64,000 nucleotides of DNA. Source: Herbihabitans rhizosphaerae. GTDB lineage: Bacteria > Actinomycetota > Actinomycetes > Mycobacteriales > Pseudonocardiaceae. The stretch lies in NCBI RefSeq assembly GCF_004216555.1, contig NZ_SGWQ01000013.1:86198-150197 (forward strand). Direction: 5' to 3'. The position numbers were made by a program, and so were the translations under genes. Every line of letters starts with the position of its first letter. The stretch's first letter is position 1. Shown in pieces: positions 7,123-15,069 of the stretch. The notes under the pieces were generated by a model. It worked only from the letters and a program-made list of their open reading frames with translations. It had not been told where the DNA came from and did no database searches.

Positions 7123-7823
7123 TGGAACCGTTGTCCCGCAAGCTGATCGCGGAGTTGTTGGGCAGCGCGATGCTGGCCGCGGTGGTGGTCGGATCCGGCA
7201 TCGCGGCCCAGCGCCTGTCACCCGGCGATGTCGGGCTGCAGCTGCTGGAGAACGCGGCGGCCACCGCGGTCGGCCTGTACGCGATCATCCTGATCTTCGG
7301 CCCGGTCAGCGGCGGGCACTTCAACCCGGTGGTCTCGCTCGTGGACGCCGCGCTCGGCGGCCTGTCGTGGAAACACGCGGCGGCCTACGTGCCCGTCCAG
7401 GTGCTCGGGTGCGTCGGCGGAGCGGTGCTGGCCAACATCATGTTCGCCGCCCCGGTCGTCAGCATCAGCACCACCGAGCGGATCACCGTCCCGCACGGCG
7501 TGGCCGAGGTGGTCGCGACGGCCGGACTGGTGCTGGTGATCTTCTCCCTGGCTCGCACCGGCCGCCTCGACCGCGCGCCGGCCGCGGTCGGCGCGTACAT
7601 CGGCGCGGCGTACTGGTTCACCAGTTCCACCAGCTTCGCCAACCCGGCGATCACGGTCGGCCGCGTGTTCAGCGATACCTTCGCCGGCATCGCCCCCGCC
7701 TCGGTCGTGCCGTTCATCGCCTGCCAGCTCCTCGGCGGCCTGGCGGCGATCGCGATCGTGCGGGTGCTCTACCCGGCCCGCCAGGCCGACCCGGTCAGTT
7801 CACCGGCGAGCGGCGCTCGATGA
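7122..7823 (+). CDS. Aquaporin-family channel, probable arsenite exit channel
   Basis: A 233-residue MIP-family membrane protein with six hydrophobic helices. The half-helix signatures are HFNPVVSL (~68) and FANPAITVGR (~177). The first NPA is NPV, and the arginine that normally follows the second NPA (NPAR) is replaced by Ile, implying a wider or less polar filter than water channels. Aquaglyceroporins in ars operons (AqpS type) let arsenite leave after reduction by ArsC. No ArsB or Acr3 pump is present in the island, so this channel is the only visible exit route. Its 3' end overlaps the convergent ArsR–GNAT gene by 29 bp. Confidence 0.8.
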   Translation: MEPLSRKLIAELLGSAMLAAVVVGSGIAAQRLSPGDVGLQLLENAAATAVGLYAIILIFGPVSGGHFNPVVSLVDAALGGLSWKHAAAYVPVQVLGCVGGAVLANIMFAAPVVSISTTERITVPHGVAEVVATAGLVLVIFSLARTGRLDRAPAAVGAYIGAAYWFTSSTSFANPAITVGRVFSDTFAGIAPASVVPFIACQLLGGLAAIAIVRVLYPARQADPVSSPASGAR

Positions 7824-8634
7824 GCACGGTGTCGTGCCAGACGCCGTCCCGCTGGGCGACGCGTTCGCGGATGCCGACGGTGCGGTAGCCGGCGGCGTGG
7901 TGCAGGGCGACGCTCGCCCGGTTCTCGGTGAAGATCGAGGTCTGCAGCGTCCACAACCCGGCCGCGTCGGCGGCGGTGACCTGCTTGTGCAGCAACGCCT
8001 TTCCCACCCCGCGCCCCCGGAATCCGTCGGCGACGTAGACGGACGTCTCGGCCACCCCGGCGTAGCAGTCGCGACCGGAGACCGGCGTCGCCGCGGTCCA
8101 CCCCACGACCTCGCCGTCGATCTCGGCGACCCACCGGTGATCGGGTAGCCACCGCGCGTCCAGTGCCGACTTGCTCGGCACGGTGGTCTCGAACGTGGCG
8201 ATCCCGGTCGCGAGGCCCTCGCCGTAGATTCGCCGCACCGCCGCCCAGTCCCCGGCCTCCAGGGCGCGCACGGTGACACCGGCCGGCAGGTCCTCCGGGC
8301 AGCACGGCCGGGGTGCGAGCAGGCCCATCACCGCGTCCGCCGCGTGCGGCAACCCCACGCAACACGCCTCGTTCACGGTCACGATCGTCGCCGTGCCCTC
8401 CTTGCGCAGCCGCACGAACCCCACGTCGGCCAGCTTGCGCAGATGGTGCGAGCAGGTGGACTGGCTGGTGCCGATCACCTCGGTCAACGCGCCGACGGTG
8501 ATCCCCTTCGGGCTCGTCGCCACCGCGTGCAGCAGCCGCACCCGCACCGGTTCCGCCAGGCAGGCGAACCACTCCGCGTACGTGGCCGCCTCACTCGACG
8601 GCAGCACCTCGGCCTGCCGCAACACGATCGCCAT
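7795..8634 (-). CDS. ArsR regulator fused to ArsN-like GNAT acetyltransferase
   Basis: A 279-residue protein from the ATG at 8634; an ATG at 8673 would place the probable operator inside the gene. Residues 15–95 form an ArsR winged helix (TSQSTCSHHLRKLADVGFV). A cysteine-rich linker follows with ACC and PCC pairs, likely metalloid ligands. From about 125 onward lies an ArsN-like GNAT domain (VTVRALEAGDWAAVRRIYGEG; acetyl-CoA loop GFRGRGVGKALL). ArsN-type enzymes acetylate organoarsenicals or phosphinothricin-like compounds. It is divergent from arsM, with a TCGATG/CATCGA repeat between. The single-polypeptide fusion of sensor and enzyme is notable. Confidence 0.8.
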   Translation of the reverse strand: MAIVLRQAEVLPSSEAATYAEWFACLAEPVRVRLLHAVATSPKGITVGALTEVIGTSQSTCSHHLRKLADVGFVRLRKEGTATIVTVNEACCVGLPHAADAVMGLLAPRPCCPEDLPAGVTVRALEAGDWAAVRRIYGEGLATGIATFETTVPSKSALDARWLPDHRWVAEIDGEVVGWTAATPVSGRDCYAGVAETSVYVADGFRGRGVGKALLHKQVTAADAAGLWTLQTSIFTENRASVALHHAAGYRTVGIRERVAQRDGVWHDTVLIERRSPVN

Positions 8635-8656
8635 GCCGCCACTATATCTACTCGAA

Positions 8657-8676
8657 TCGATGGTTGTATTCATCGA
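8657..8676. promoter_or_regulatory. ArsR-type inverted repeat between arsR–N and arsM
   Basis: TCGATG (8657–8662) and CATCGA (8671–8676) form an inverted repeat with an 8-bp gap, and another ATCGATG copy lies at 8712–8718. ATCGAT-containing repeats are typical ArsR operators. The position fits divergent control of the ArsR–GNAT fusion and arsM. Confidence 0.55.
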
Positions 8677-8732
8677 GGCACGTCGATAGAGTCACCATGG
8701 ATCGACCACAATCGATGAACAAGGAGCACGCG

Positions 8733-9485
8733 ATGTCTGAGCAGACCGTCGACCTGCGCGAGACCGTCCGCGCCCGCTACGCCGCCGCCGCGACCGCGGT
8801 CACCGCCGGCCCCGGCTGTTGTGGCCCGCAGGCGGTCGAGGTGGACGAGAGTTTCGGCGCCGGCCTGTACGACACGACCGAGCGCGACGAGTTGCCCGCC
8901 GAGGCGGTCGCCGCGTCACTGGGCTGCGGCAACCCGACCGCGGTGGCCGAACTGCGCGCCGGTGAGCGCGTGTTGGACCTCGGCTCCGGCGGCGGGATCG
9001 ACGTGCTGCTGTCCGCCCGCCGCGTCGGCGAGACCGGCAAGGCCTACGGCCTGGACATGACCGAGGAAATGCTGGCACTCGCCCGCGCGAACGCGGCCAA
9101 GGCCGGCGCCACCAACGTCGAGTTCCTCAAGGGCACCATCGAGACCATTCCGCTGCCCGCCGACTCGATCGACGTGGTGATCTCCAACTGCGTGATCAAC
9201 CTGTCGGTCGACAAGCCGGCCGTGTTCGCCGAGACCTTCCGGGTCCTGCGCCCCGGCGGGCGGATCGGCGTCACCGACGTCGTCGCAGAGGATCACCTCA
9301 CGCCAGCGCAGCGCGCCGAACGCGGCGGCTACGTCGAGTGCATCGCCGGAGCACTGTCGTTCACCGAGTACCGCGACGGGCTCGCCGCGGCCGGGTTCAC
9401 CGACGTCGAGGTCACCCCCACCCACCAGGTCGCCGACGGCCTGCAGTCCGCGATCGTCCGCGCGATCAAGCCCGAGAACCACTGA
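8733..9485 (+). CDS. arsM: Arsenite S-adenosylmethionine methyltransferase
   Basis: A 250-residue enzyme that methylates arsenite to mono-, di- and volatile trimethyl arsenicals. The SAM site is VLDLGSGGGIDVLLSA (~80–95) with GLDMTEEML as the acidic loop. Arsenic-binding cysteines are present in the expected places: a CC pair at 29–30 (PGCCGP), Cys153 in NCVINLSVDK and Cys203 in GYVECIAGAL. The ATG at 8733 has AAGGAG at 8721–8726. It ends the arsenic island; a strong hairpin about 190 bp downstream may stop transcription. Confidence 0.9.
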   Translation: MSEQTVDLRETVRARYAAAATAVTAGPGCCGPQAVEVDESFGAGLYDTTERDELPAEAVAASLGCGNPTAVAELRAGERVLDLGSGGGIDVLLSARRVGETGKAYGLDMTEEMLALARANAAKAGATNVEFLKGTIETIPLPADSIDVVISNCVINLSVDKPAVFAETFRVLRPGGRIGVTDVVAEDHLTPAQRAERGGYVECIAGALSFTEYRDGLAAAGFTDVEVTPTHQVADGLQSAIVRAIKPENH

Positions 9486-9674
9486 CCATCCGCAAAAGCC
9501 ACGCCGAGGTCGGCCTGAAAGTCGAGGGCGACCGCCGCCACGCCGAAGGCGTCTCTGCCAACCACCCACGCAACACGCAGCCCACCAACCCCGGCAGGTA
9601 ACCACCAACGCAACCTGACCACAGGCCTTTCGGCGAAGCCGAACCAGCGGCGGCCTTGCCCTCGATAGACAACA

Positions 9675-9707
9675 CGGGCGCGACCCGGGATTTCCGGATC
9701 GCGCCCG
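9675..9707. terminator. Strong GC hairpin between convergent genes
   Basis: A 14-bp stem with one wobble pair (9675–9688 with 9694–9707) encloses a 5-nt loop. It lies between arsM and the convergent small gene downstream of whiB7. No T-run follows, as is common for actinobacterial terminators. The 190 bp between arsM and this hairpin shows no gene. Confidence 0.65.
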
Positions 9708-9748
9708 CGTCAACTCGGCTCTGTCGGTTCGGTTGTCGAATCAGTCGG

Positions 9749-9970
9749 TCAGGCCGATTCCTCCGCGGCTCTCGCGGCACGCCGGGATGCCCAGCAGGAC
9801 ACCCGCCGCCACCGCTTGGCGGAGTTCAACCGGCGGAGGTGGCGACGCTGGCGCGCCTCCTCCTCCGCCCCGCGCATTCGTGCACGAGACAGATCTTCGT
9901 AGAGCAATAGTGTGTTGGCCCCCAACGGGAGCGCCGACACTCGCACGGTGTCGTCGGTCAAGATGCTCAT
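9749..9970 (-). CDS. Small basic protein coupled to whiB7
   Basis: A 73-residue protein (starts MSILTDDTVRVSALPLG). The first 30 residues look folded (ANTLLLYEDLSRAR) and the rest is an Arg-rich helix (EEEARQRRHLRRLNSAKRWRR). Its ATG overlaps the whiB7 stop codon, so it is translated with WhiB7. No function is known to me; the basic tail could bind nucleic acid. Ordinary codon usage and tight coupling support a real gene. Confidence 0.65.
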   Translation of the reverse strand: MSILTDDTVRVSALPLGANTLLLYEDLSRARMRGAEEEARQRRHLRRLNSAKRWRRVSCWASRRAARAAEESA

Positions 9971-10374
9971 GCCGCTACCTCCTGCTGCCCGGCGGCCAGG
10001 GCCGCCGTCTCACGTGCCTTGTCCGTTTTCGTGCCTCCTTCGCCGGCGGGCGCGGCTTTGCGCGGACGACCACGGGGACGCTTGCGGGCGATGACGTTTC
10101 CTCGCTCGAAGATCTCGCCACCCCACACGCCCCACGGCTCGTGCCTGGCGAGCGCACCCGCGAGACACTCCGCCCGAACCGGACAGTCGGCACACATGCC
10201 CTTTGCCCGCTCCAGGTCGGCCGGGGTGTCGGCGAACCACAGGTCCGCGTCGCCCGACCGGCAGGGAAGGTCCAGACCAGCCGCCGGCGCGGCATCGAGC
10301 AGGTCGCCCATGCCGAAACCGTCGGGTAGATCCGTCAACGCCTCGCCAAGTGGCGAGACGGTCACCGTTGACAC
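9967..10374 (-). CDS. whiB7: WhiB7 redox-sensing transcriptional activator
   Basis: A 135-residue WhiB protein. Four iron–sulfur cysteines are at 38, 61, 64 and 70, the sigma-factor-contacting WGVWGG turn is at 81–86, and the AT-hook RGRPRK at 101–106 is diagnostic of WhiB7. WhiB7 with SigA activates intrinsic antibiotic-resistance genes and its own promoter. The GTG at 10374 is preferred over the GTG at 10383 because GAGGAA (10384–10389) is then correctly spaced. uvrD2 lies upstream, as in mycobacteria. A promoter with an A-tract, a small leader ORF and an intrinsic terminator lie upstream, suggesting attenuation control. Confidence 0.92.
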   Translation of the reverse strand: MSTVTVSPLGEALTDLPDGFGMGDLLDAAPAAGLDLPCRSGDADLWFADTPADLERAKGMCADCPVRAECLAGALARHEPWGVWGGEIFERGNVIARKRPRGRPRKAAPAGEGGTKTDKARETAALAAGQQEVAA

Positions 10375-10417
10375 TCGAATCACTTCCTCATCAGTTGGGT
10401 TTCAGTGCTGCTACCGC

Positions 10418-10465
10418 AAAAAACACGAAGGCCGCGGATCCGTTTCCGGGTCCGCGGCCTTCGTG
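10418..10465 (-). terminator. Intrinsic terminator in the whiB7 leader
   Basis: A 19-bp stem with one wobble pair (10424–10442 with 10447–10465), a 4-nt loop and a run of six Ts on the minus strand (10418–10423). It sits 44 bp upstream of the whiB7 start and after the leader ORF. Only read-through, or a promoter squeezed into 44 bp, would express whiB7, so it is a probable attenuator. Confidence 0.85.
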
Positions 10466-10484
10466 AGCCTGAGAGTCCTGACAC

Positions 10485-10691
10485 CTAGGTCAGAGACTTC
10501 GCTCCGTTCAGGAAGCGGACATTCCGGGACTGGACATCGCCATCGGCGAACACCGGCATCACGGTGTCGACGGTCAGGAAGCGCTCACGCTCAATGCGGG
10601 CGCTCGGCTTGGAAACAATGCCGACCGTGGACAGGGCGGTACCCTCAGACACGAGGTAGCCGTGATTGCCGATGATCGTCAGGTTCTTCAC
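10485..10691 (-). CDS. 68-residue leader ORF upstream of whiB7
   Basis: It starts with GTG at 10691 behind a perfect AGGAGG (10701–10706) and encodes MKNLTIIGNHGYLVSEG… ending in RFLNGAKSLT. No membrane segment or known domain is visible. It lies between a WhiB7-type promoter and the intrinsic terminator, which begins 20 bp after its stop codon. Ribosome behaviour on this ORF could therefore decide terminator formation, as described for whiB7 upstream ORFs. It may also encode a stable small protein; 68 codons is long for a pure leader peptide. Confidence 0.65.
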   Translation of the reverse strand: MKNLTIIGNHGYLVSEGTALSTVGIVSKPSARIERERFLTVDTVMPVFADGDVQSRNVRFLNGAKSLT

Positions 10692-10756
10692 CGGGGGCCA
10701 CCTCCTGTCTCTGCTCGAGGACGAGATTCTTCGGGCACTCCGTGCCCGGCTCCTGC

Positions 10757-10796
10757 AGGTTATTAGGCCCGCCGGGAGCCATGCAACAGGTTTTTC
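10757..10796 (-). promoter_or_regulatory. Probable WhiB7-activated promoter
   Basis: On the minus strand an A-tract (GAAAAACC, 10789–10796) precedes TTGCAT (10781–10786), an 18-bp spacer and TAACCT (10757–10762). WhiB7 binds an AT-rich element just upstream of the −35 box of SigA promoters, and this layout matches. The predicted start, near 10750, gives a leader of about 375 nt before whiB7. Confidence 0.65.
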
Positions 10797-10816
10797 GAAA
10801 GAGTTCGTGACCGCTG

Positions 10817-12883
10817 TCACGAAGTACCGGCGCCGGACCCTTCGCGCACCAGCGAAAGGACCGCTTCGCCGTATTTGTCCAACTTCGCCGCCCCGATGCC
10901 CGGGATCGCGACCAGTCCGGCCGAGTCGCCGGGCCGCTGTTCGGCGATGGCGATCAGCGTGGCGTCGGTGAACACGACGTAGGCCGGCACCTTCTGCTCG
11001 CGCGACTGCTCGGTGCGCCACTCCTTGAGCCGGCCGAGCAAATCCTCGTCCACATCGGACGGGCAGGAGTCGCACCGGCCGAGCTTCACCGCCATCGAGT
11101 CGACCAGCGCGGTGTTGCAGATCCGGCAGCGCTGCTTGGCCGGCTTCTTGTCCCGCGACTTGGCGATCCGCGCGGCCGGGTGGTCCTCGGGGATCACGCC
11201 GTACAGGAACCGGCTGCGGCGCCGCCCGCGTCGCCCGCCCGGCTGCCGGGACAGCGCCCAGGACAGCCACAGGTGCTCGCGCGCGCGGGTCGCGCCGACG
11301 TAGAACAGCCGGCGCTCCTCCTCCACCCGCGCGTCGTCGTCGGCGTGCTGGATCGGCAACGTTCCGTCGACCAGGCCGACCAGGAACACCGCGTCCCACT
11401 CCAGGCCCTTCGCCGAGTGCAGGGACGCGAGCGTCACGCCCTCCACGGTCGGCGGGTGCTGGGCGTCGGCGCGCTGGTCCAACTCGGCGACGAAGTGCGC
11501 CAGATCCGCACCGTCCACAGTGGACACCAGCTCCTCGGCCAGCTCCACCAGCGACAGCAGCGCCTCCCACCGGTCGCGCGCGGTCCCGCCGGGCGGCGGC
11601 TCGTCGGTCAGCCCGACCGGCACCAGCAGCTCCCGCACAACCTTCGGCAGCTCGCCGGCCGGCGGGTCGGCCGTGGCCACCCGCAGCGCGGCCATCGCCT
11701 GGCGCACCTCGCGACGGTCGAAGAACCGCTGGCCGCCGCGCACCAGATACGGAATGTCCACTTCGGACAGTGCCTGCTCGTACACCTCGGACTGCGCGTT
11801 CACCCGGAACAGCACGGCGCACTCGCTGGCCGGGACACCGGAATCGATGAGCTGCTTGATCCGCGCGGCGACCGCGGCGGCCTCGGCCGGCTCGTCGTCG
11901 TACTCGGCGAAGCTCGGCGCCGGGCCCGGCCGGCGCTGGCCGATCAGCCGCAGCCGGGAGCCGGCCGGACGGTCGCGCGCCGCGGAGATCACCCGGTTGG
12001 CCAGCGACACCACCTCGGGTGTCGACCGGTAGTCACGCTCCAGGCGCACCACGGACGCCTCGGGGAACCGCCGGGAGAACGCCAGCAGCGGGCGCGGCGA
12101 GGCGCCGGCGAAGGAGTAGATCGTCTGGTTCGGGTCGCCGACCACGGTCAGGTCGTCCCGCTCGCCGAGCCACGCGTCGAGCACGCGCTGCTGCAGCGGC
12201 GTGACGTCCTGGTACTCGTCGACCACGAAGCAGCGGTACCGGTCGCGGAACTCCTCGGCCACCTGCGCGTGCTCCTCCAGCGCTGCCGCGGTGTGCAGGA
12301 GCAGGTCGTCGAAGTCGAGCTTGGCCTCGCGGTTCTTCAACTTCTCGTAGCCGGTGTACACGGCCACCATCTGCTCGACCGGCACCGGCGGGTCGCGACG
12401 CGCCTTTGCCGCCGCCTCCGGGTAGGACTCCGGCGAGATCAGCGACGCCTTGGACCACTCGATCTCGCTGGCCATGTCGCGCAGCGCCTCGCCGTCGGTC
12501 GGCGCGCCGAGCTTGTGCGCCGCCTGGCCGACGAACCGGATCTTCCCTTCGAGCACGTCCCACTGGCGCTCGTCGACGACCCTCGGCCAGAAGTAGCGCA
12601 ACTGGCGCAGCGCCGCCGAGTGGAACGTGCGGGCCTGCGCGCCCGCGACGCCGAGCGCGCGCAGCCGGGTGCGCATCTCCCCCGCGGCGCGGGTGGTGAA
12701 GGTGACCGCGAGGACCTGGCCGGGGGCGACGTGCCCGCCGCGGACCAGGTTGGCGATCCGGTGGGTGATCGTGCGCGTCTTGCCGGTGCCCGCGCCGGCC
12801 AGCACGCACACCGGGCCTCTCGGCGCGATCACCGCGGCCCGCTGCTCGGGATCCAGTCCGGACAGCAATTCCCCACTAGACAT
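10817..12883 (-). CDS. uvrD2: ATP-dependent DNA helicase UvrD2 (superfamily 1A, HRDC)
   Basis: A 688-residue helicase. Walker A is AGAGTGKT (~30–37); later motifs include [27 protein letters not shown] (II), [15 protein letters not shown] (III), [10 protein letters not shown] (IV), [15 protein letters not shown] (V) and [13 protein letters not shown] (VI). A tetracysteine module (CRIC…CDSC, ~585–605) and a C-terminal HRDC domain ([15 protein letters not shown]) are the UvrD2 hallmarks; the tetracysteine unit drives unwinding in mycobacterial UvrD2. Start chosen at [14 protein letters not shown] by similarity to the family. One copy of the 13-bp palindrome lies in the gene at 11513–11525. Confidence 0.93.
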   Translation of the reverse strand: MSSGELLSGLDPEQRAAVIAPRGPVCVLAGAGTGKTRTITHRIANLVRGGHVAPGQVLAVTFTTRAAGEMRTRLRALGVAGAQARTFHSAALRQLRYFWPRVVDERQWDVLEGKIRFVGQAAHKLGAPTDGEALRDMASEIEWSKASLISPESYPEAAAKARRDPPVPVEQMVAVYTGYEKLKNREAKLDFDDLLLHTAAALEEHAQVAEEFRDRYRCFVVDEYQDVTPLQQRVLDAWLGERDDLTVVGDPNQTIYSFAGASPRPLLAFSRRFPEASVVRLERDYRSTPEVVSLANRVISAARDRPAGSRLRLIGQRRPGPAPSFAEYDDEPAEAAAVAARIKQLIDSGVPASECAVLFRVNAQSEVYEQALSEVDIPYLVRGGQRFFDRREVRQAMAALRVATADPPAGELPKVVRELLVPVGLTDEPPPGGTARDRWEALLSLVELAEELVSTVDGADLAHFVAELDQRADAQHPPTVEGVTLASLHSAKGLEWDAVFLVGLVDGTLPIQHADDDARVEEERRLFYVGATRAREHLWLSWALSRQPGGRRGRRRSRFLYGVIPEDHPAARIAKSRDKKPAKQRCRICNTALVDSMAVKLGRCDSCPSDVDEDLLGRLKEWRTEQSREQKVPAYVVFTDATLIAIAEQRPGDSAGLVAIPGIGAAKLDKYGEAVLSLVREGSGAGTS
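11513..11525. repeat. 13-bp palindrome copy 1 (in uvrD2)
   Basis: GTCCACAGTGGAC; encodes Ser-Thr-Val-Asp (LVSTVDGAD) in UvrD2. Confidence 0.85.
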
Positions 12884-12959
12884 GCCGGCCATCCTCGCAG
12901 ACATCGCCGACACCGACCGCGAACCATCCACAGGGTCGGCTCCCCGTATCCTGATACGC

Positions 12960-13697
12960 ATGGCAAAGCAGGACAAAGAGGCCGCCAAGGAGGCCAAGCG
13001 CGCCAAGAAGGCGGCGTCGAAGGCCAGGCGTGGGCAGATCTTCGAGGCGTTCAAGCTGCAGCGCCGCGAGGACAAGTGGCTGCTCCCGTGGATGCTGGGC
13101 GCCTTCCTCGTCGTGACCGGCGTGGTGTTCCTGCTTGGCGTGTGGTGGGGCATCCCGTGGTTCATGTTGCCGCTGGGCATCGCGTTCGGCCTGCTCGCGG
13201 CCATGATCGTGTTCGGGCGGCGGGTGCAGAAGAACGTGTACGCCAAGGCGGACGGGCAGCCGGGTGCGGCGGCGTGGGCGCTGGAGAACTTGAAGGGCGG
13301 CTGGCGGGTGACGCCGACCGTGGCCGGCACCACGCAGCTCGACGCGGTGCACCGGGTGCTCGGCAAGCCGGGCGTCATCCTGGTCGCCGAGGGCGCGCCG
13401 CACCGGGTGAAGAGCCTGCTCGCGCAGGAGAAGAAGAAGGTCGCCCGGCTCGTCGGCGAGACGCCGATCTACGACGTGATCGTGGGCAACGAGGAGGGCC
13501 AGGTGCCGCTGCGCCGGCTCGGCCCGCACCTGACCAAGCTGCCGCGCAACCTCCGCGGCCCGCAGATCGACGCGCTGGAGAAGAAGCTGTCGGCGCTGGC
13601 CACCCGCCGCGCGGCCGGCGCCGCCCTGCCGAAGGGTCCGCTGCCGCAGGGCGCCAAGCTGCGCAACGTCCAACGCACCATGCGCCGCAGCAAGTAA
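12960..13697 (+). CDS. DUF4191 membrane protein
   Basis: A 245-residue protein. A lysine-rich N-terminus ([20 protein letters not shown]) is followed by two transmembrane helices (~40–60 and ~64–84: [19 protein letters not shown], then [18 protein letters not shown]). The cytoplasmic C-terminal half is soluble ([22 protein letters not shown]). Mycobacteria have this family (Rv2219) next to lipA and an RDD gene upstream of glnA1; here it also lies upstream of RDD and glnA but with inserted genes between. Molecular function unknown. It diverges from uvrD2 across 76 bp. Confidence 0.85.
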   Translation: MAKQDKEAAKEAKRAKKAASKARRGQIFEAFKLQRREDKWLLPWMLGAFLVVTGVVFLLGVWWGIPWFMLPLGIAFGLLAAMIVFGRRVQKNVYAKADGQPGAAAWALENLKGGWRVTPTVAGTTQLDAVHRVLGKPGVILVAEGAPHRVKSLLAQEKKKVARLVGETPIYDVIVGNEEGQVPLRRLGPHLTKLPRNLRGPQIDALEKKLSALATRRAAGAALPKGPLPQGAKLRNVQRTMRRSK

Positions 13698-13699
13698 CC

Positions 13700-13712
13700 G
13701 TCCACAGTGGAC
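13700..13712. repeat. 13-bp palindrome copy 2 (Uma2 start)
   Basis: GTCCACAGTGGAC; its GTG (13707–13709) is the likely start codon of the Uma2-family gene. Confidence 0.85.
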
Positions 13713-14267
13713 GGGAACCTGCTCACCGTCGCGGAATACGCCGACCTCGGCGAGACGGAGACGGGTTATACCGAGCTGATCGACGGCCGCGTGCTCCTGT
13801 CGCCGAATCCGTCGCCGGATCACAACCACGCCTCGCTGAACCTGGCTTTCCAGCTTCACGATCAATTGCCTGAGCGGCACGAGGTGCTGCTGAGTCTGGA
13901 CGTGGACCTCGGCCTGGCACCGCCGGACGAACCGGGGTTCTCGCGGCGGCCTGACGTGCTCGTCGTCGAGCGCGGCGCGCGACAGCGGGTTCGCGAGCAG
14001 GGCGGGATGCTTCGCGCCGAGGAGGTGCTGATCGCGGTGGAAGTCGTCTCGCCGAGTTCGCGGCGCACCGACAACGTGCACAAGCGCGACGACTACGCCG
14101 ATGCCGGGATTCCCTACTACTGGATCATCGACATCGATGAGCCGATCTCCGCGGTGCTGCTGCGTCTGACCGAGGAGTTCGGCTACACCGAAAGCCAGAC
14201 GGCGACCGAGACCGTCGAGATCACCGAGCCGTTCGGAGCGACGATCGACCTGAAACGTCTGCGGTAA
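13707..14267 (+). CDS. Uma2-family (DUF820) restriction-endonuclease-fold protein
   Basis: A 186-residue protein. It has the Uma2 pattern: LTVAEYADLGE near the start, an ELIDGRVLLSPNPSPDH segment, RRPDVLVVERG with the acidic residue after R-P, then AVEVVSPSSRRTDNVHKRDDYADAGIPYYWIID, which carries the E-x-(V/S)-S and K residues of PD-(D/E)xK nucleases. These proteins are abundant in cyanobacteria and actinobacteria; their biological role is unclear. The GTG start at 13707 lies inside a copy of the window-wide palindrome and has no clear ribosome site. Confidence 0.8.
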   Translation: MDGNLLTVAEYADLGETETGYTELIDGRVLLSPNPSPDHNHASLNLAFQLHDQLPERHEVLLSLDVDLGLAPPDEPGFSRRPDVLVVERGARQRVREQGGMLRAEEVLIAVEVVSPSSRRTDNVHKRDDYADAGIPYYWIIDIDEPISAVLLRLTEEFGYTESQTATETVEITEPFGATIDLKRLR

Positions 14268-14310
14268 TCCGTTGGCGCGTCACGGGATCGCGCGCGTAGC
14301 GTCGCGGCTC

Positions 14311-15066
14311 GTGCCTGATTCCCTCGACGCCGTCGTGCGTATCGCCGCCGCCCAGTTGATCGGCGTCGGCAAGGACCGCGACGTCGTGCCGGCCGGCCCG
14401 TTCACCGGGTTGCTCGTGCGCGACCGGCCCGCGTTCCTGTCCTACGCCGTCGCGGCCTCGCCCGGCGCCCCGGTCGACGGCGACGTCACCGAGTCGCTGG
14501 CCACGCTGACCGCCGCGTTCTCCCCCGCGCCCGTGCGCTTCGAGCTGATCGACGAGGCGTCCCCCGGCGCGGTCGACGTGCTGACCTCGGCCGGCGCACG
14601 TGTCGTCGGCCGCTACCCGTTGCTCACCCTTGACGTCGCGGAGATGGTCGAACCCGTTGTGCCGCAAGGGGTCGACGTGCACAGAGCGACCACGAAGCAG
14701 CACGCGATCGACGGGCAGACCGTGGTCAACGCCGCCTACGGCGCGACCATGGACGAGAACCCGGATGCCCCAGGCGACCCGGTGGACGGCGGCTGCGTAC
14801 TTGCCACGGTCGACGGCCGGCCGGCGGCGACCGCGTTCTGGACCCCGGTGGTCGACGGTGTCACCGAGGTCGCCGGCGTGGGGACCGTGCCGGAGTTCCG
14901 CAACCGCGGCCTCGGCACCCTGGTCAGCGCGCACGCCGTACGGGAAGCCGCGACGGCCGGCGCCACCCTCGTCTGGCTGACCCCCGGCGACGACGGCGCG
15001 GACCGGATCTACCGGCGAATCGGCTTCTCCCCCACCGCCAACGCCGTGCACCTGGAGTCGAACTGA
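14311..15066 (+). CDS. GNAT-family N-acetyltransferase
   Basis: A 251-residue protein with a C-terminal GNAT domain; the acetyl-CoA-binding segment is VPEFRNRGLGTLVSAHAVREA, followed by LVWLTPGDDGADRIYRRIGF. The N-terminal half (SLDAVVRIAAAQLIGVGKD) is a degenerate second GNAT-like domain. The substrate is not predictable. The GTG at 14311 (MPDSLDAVV) is preferred over an upstream TTG at 14272. It follows the Uma2 gene at 43 bp and runs towards the convergent membrane-protein gene. Confidence 0.75.
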   Translation: MPDSLDAVVRIAAAQLIGVGKDRDVVPAGPFTGLLVRDRPAFLSYAVAASPGAPVDGDVTESLATLTAAFSPAPVRFELIDEASPGAVDVLTSAGARVVGRYPLLTLDVAEMVEPVVPQGVDVHRATTKQHAIDGQTVVNAAYGATMDENPDAPGDPVDGGCVLATVDGRPAATAFWTPVVDGVTEVAGVGTVPEFRNRGLGTLVSAHAVREAATAGATLVWLTPGDDGADRIYRRIGFSPTANAVHLESN

Positions 15067-15069
15067 CGA

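Noticed and set aside
12884..13378. N-terminal extension of UvrD2
   Set aside because: It overlaps DUF4191 on the other strand and the family starts just before GLDPEQ.
11180..13873. 897-codon plus-strand frame over uvrD2 and DUF4191
   Set aside because: Shadow of two clear genes; no domain and a His/Arg-biased composition.
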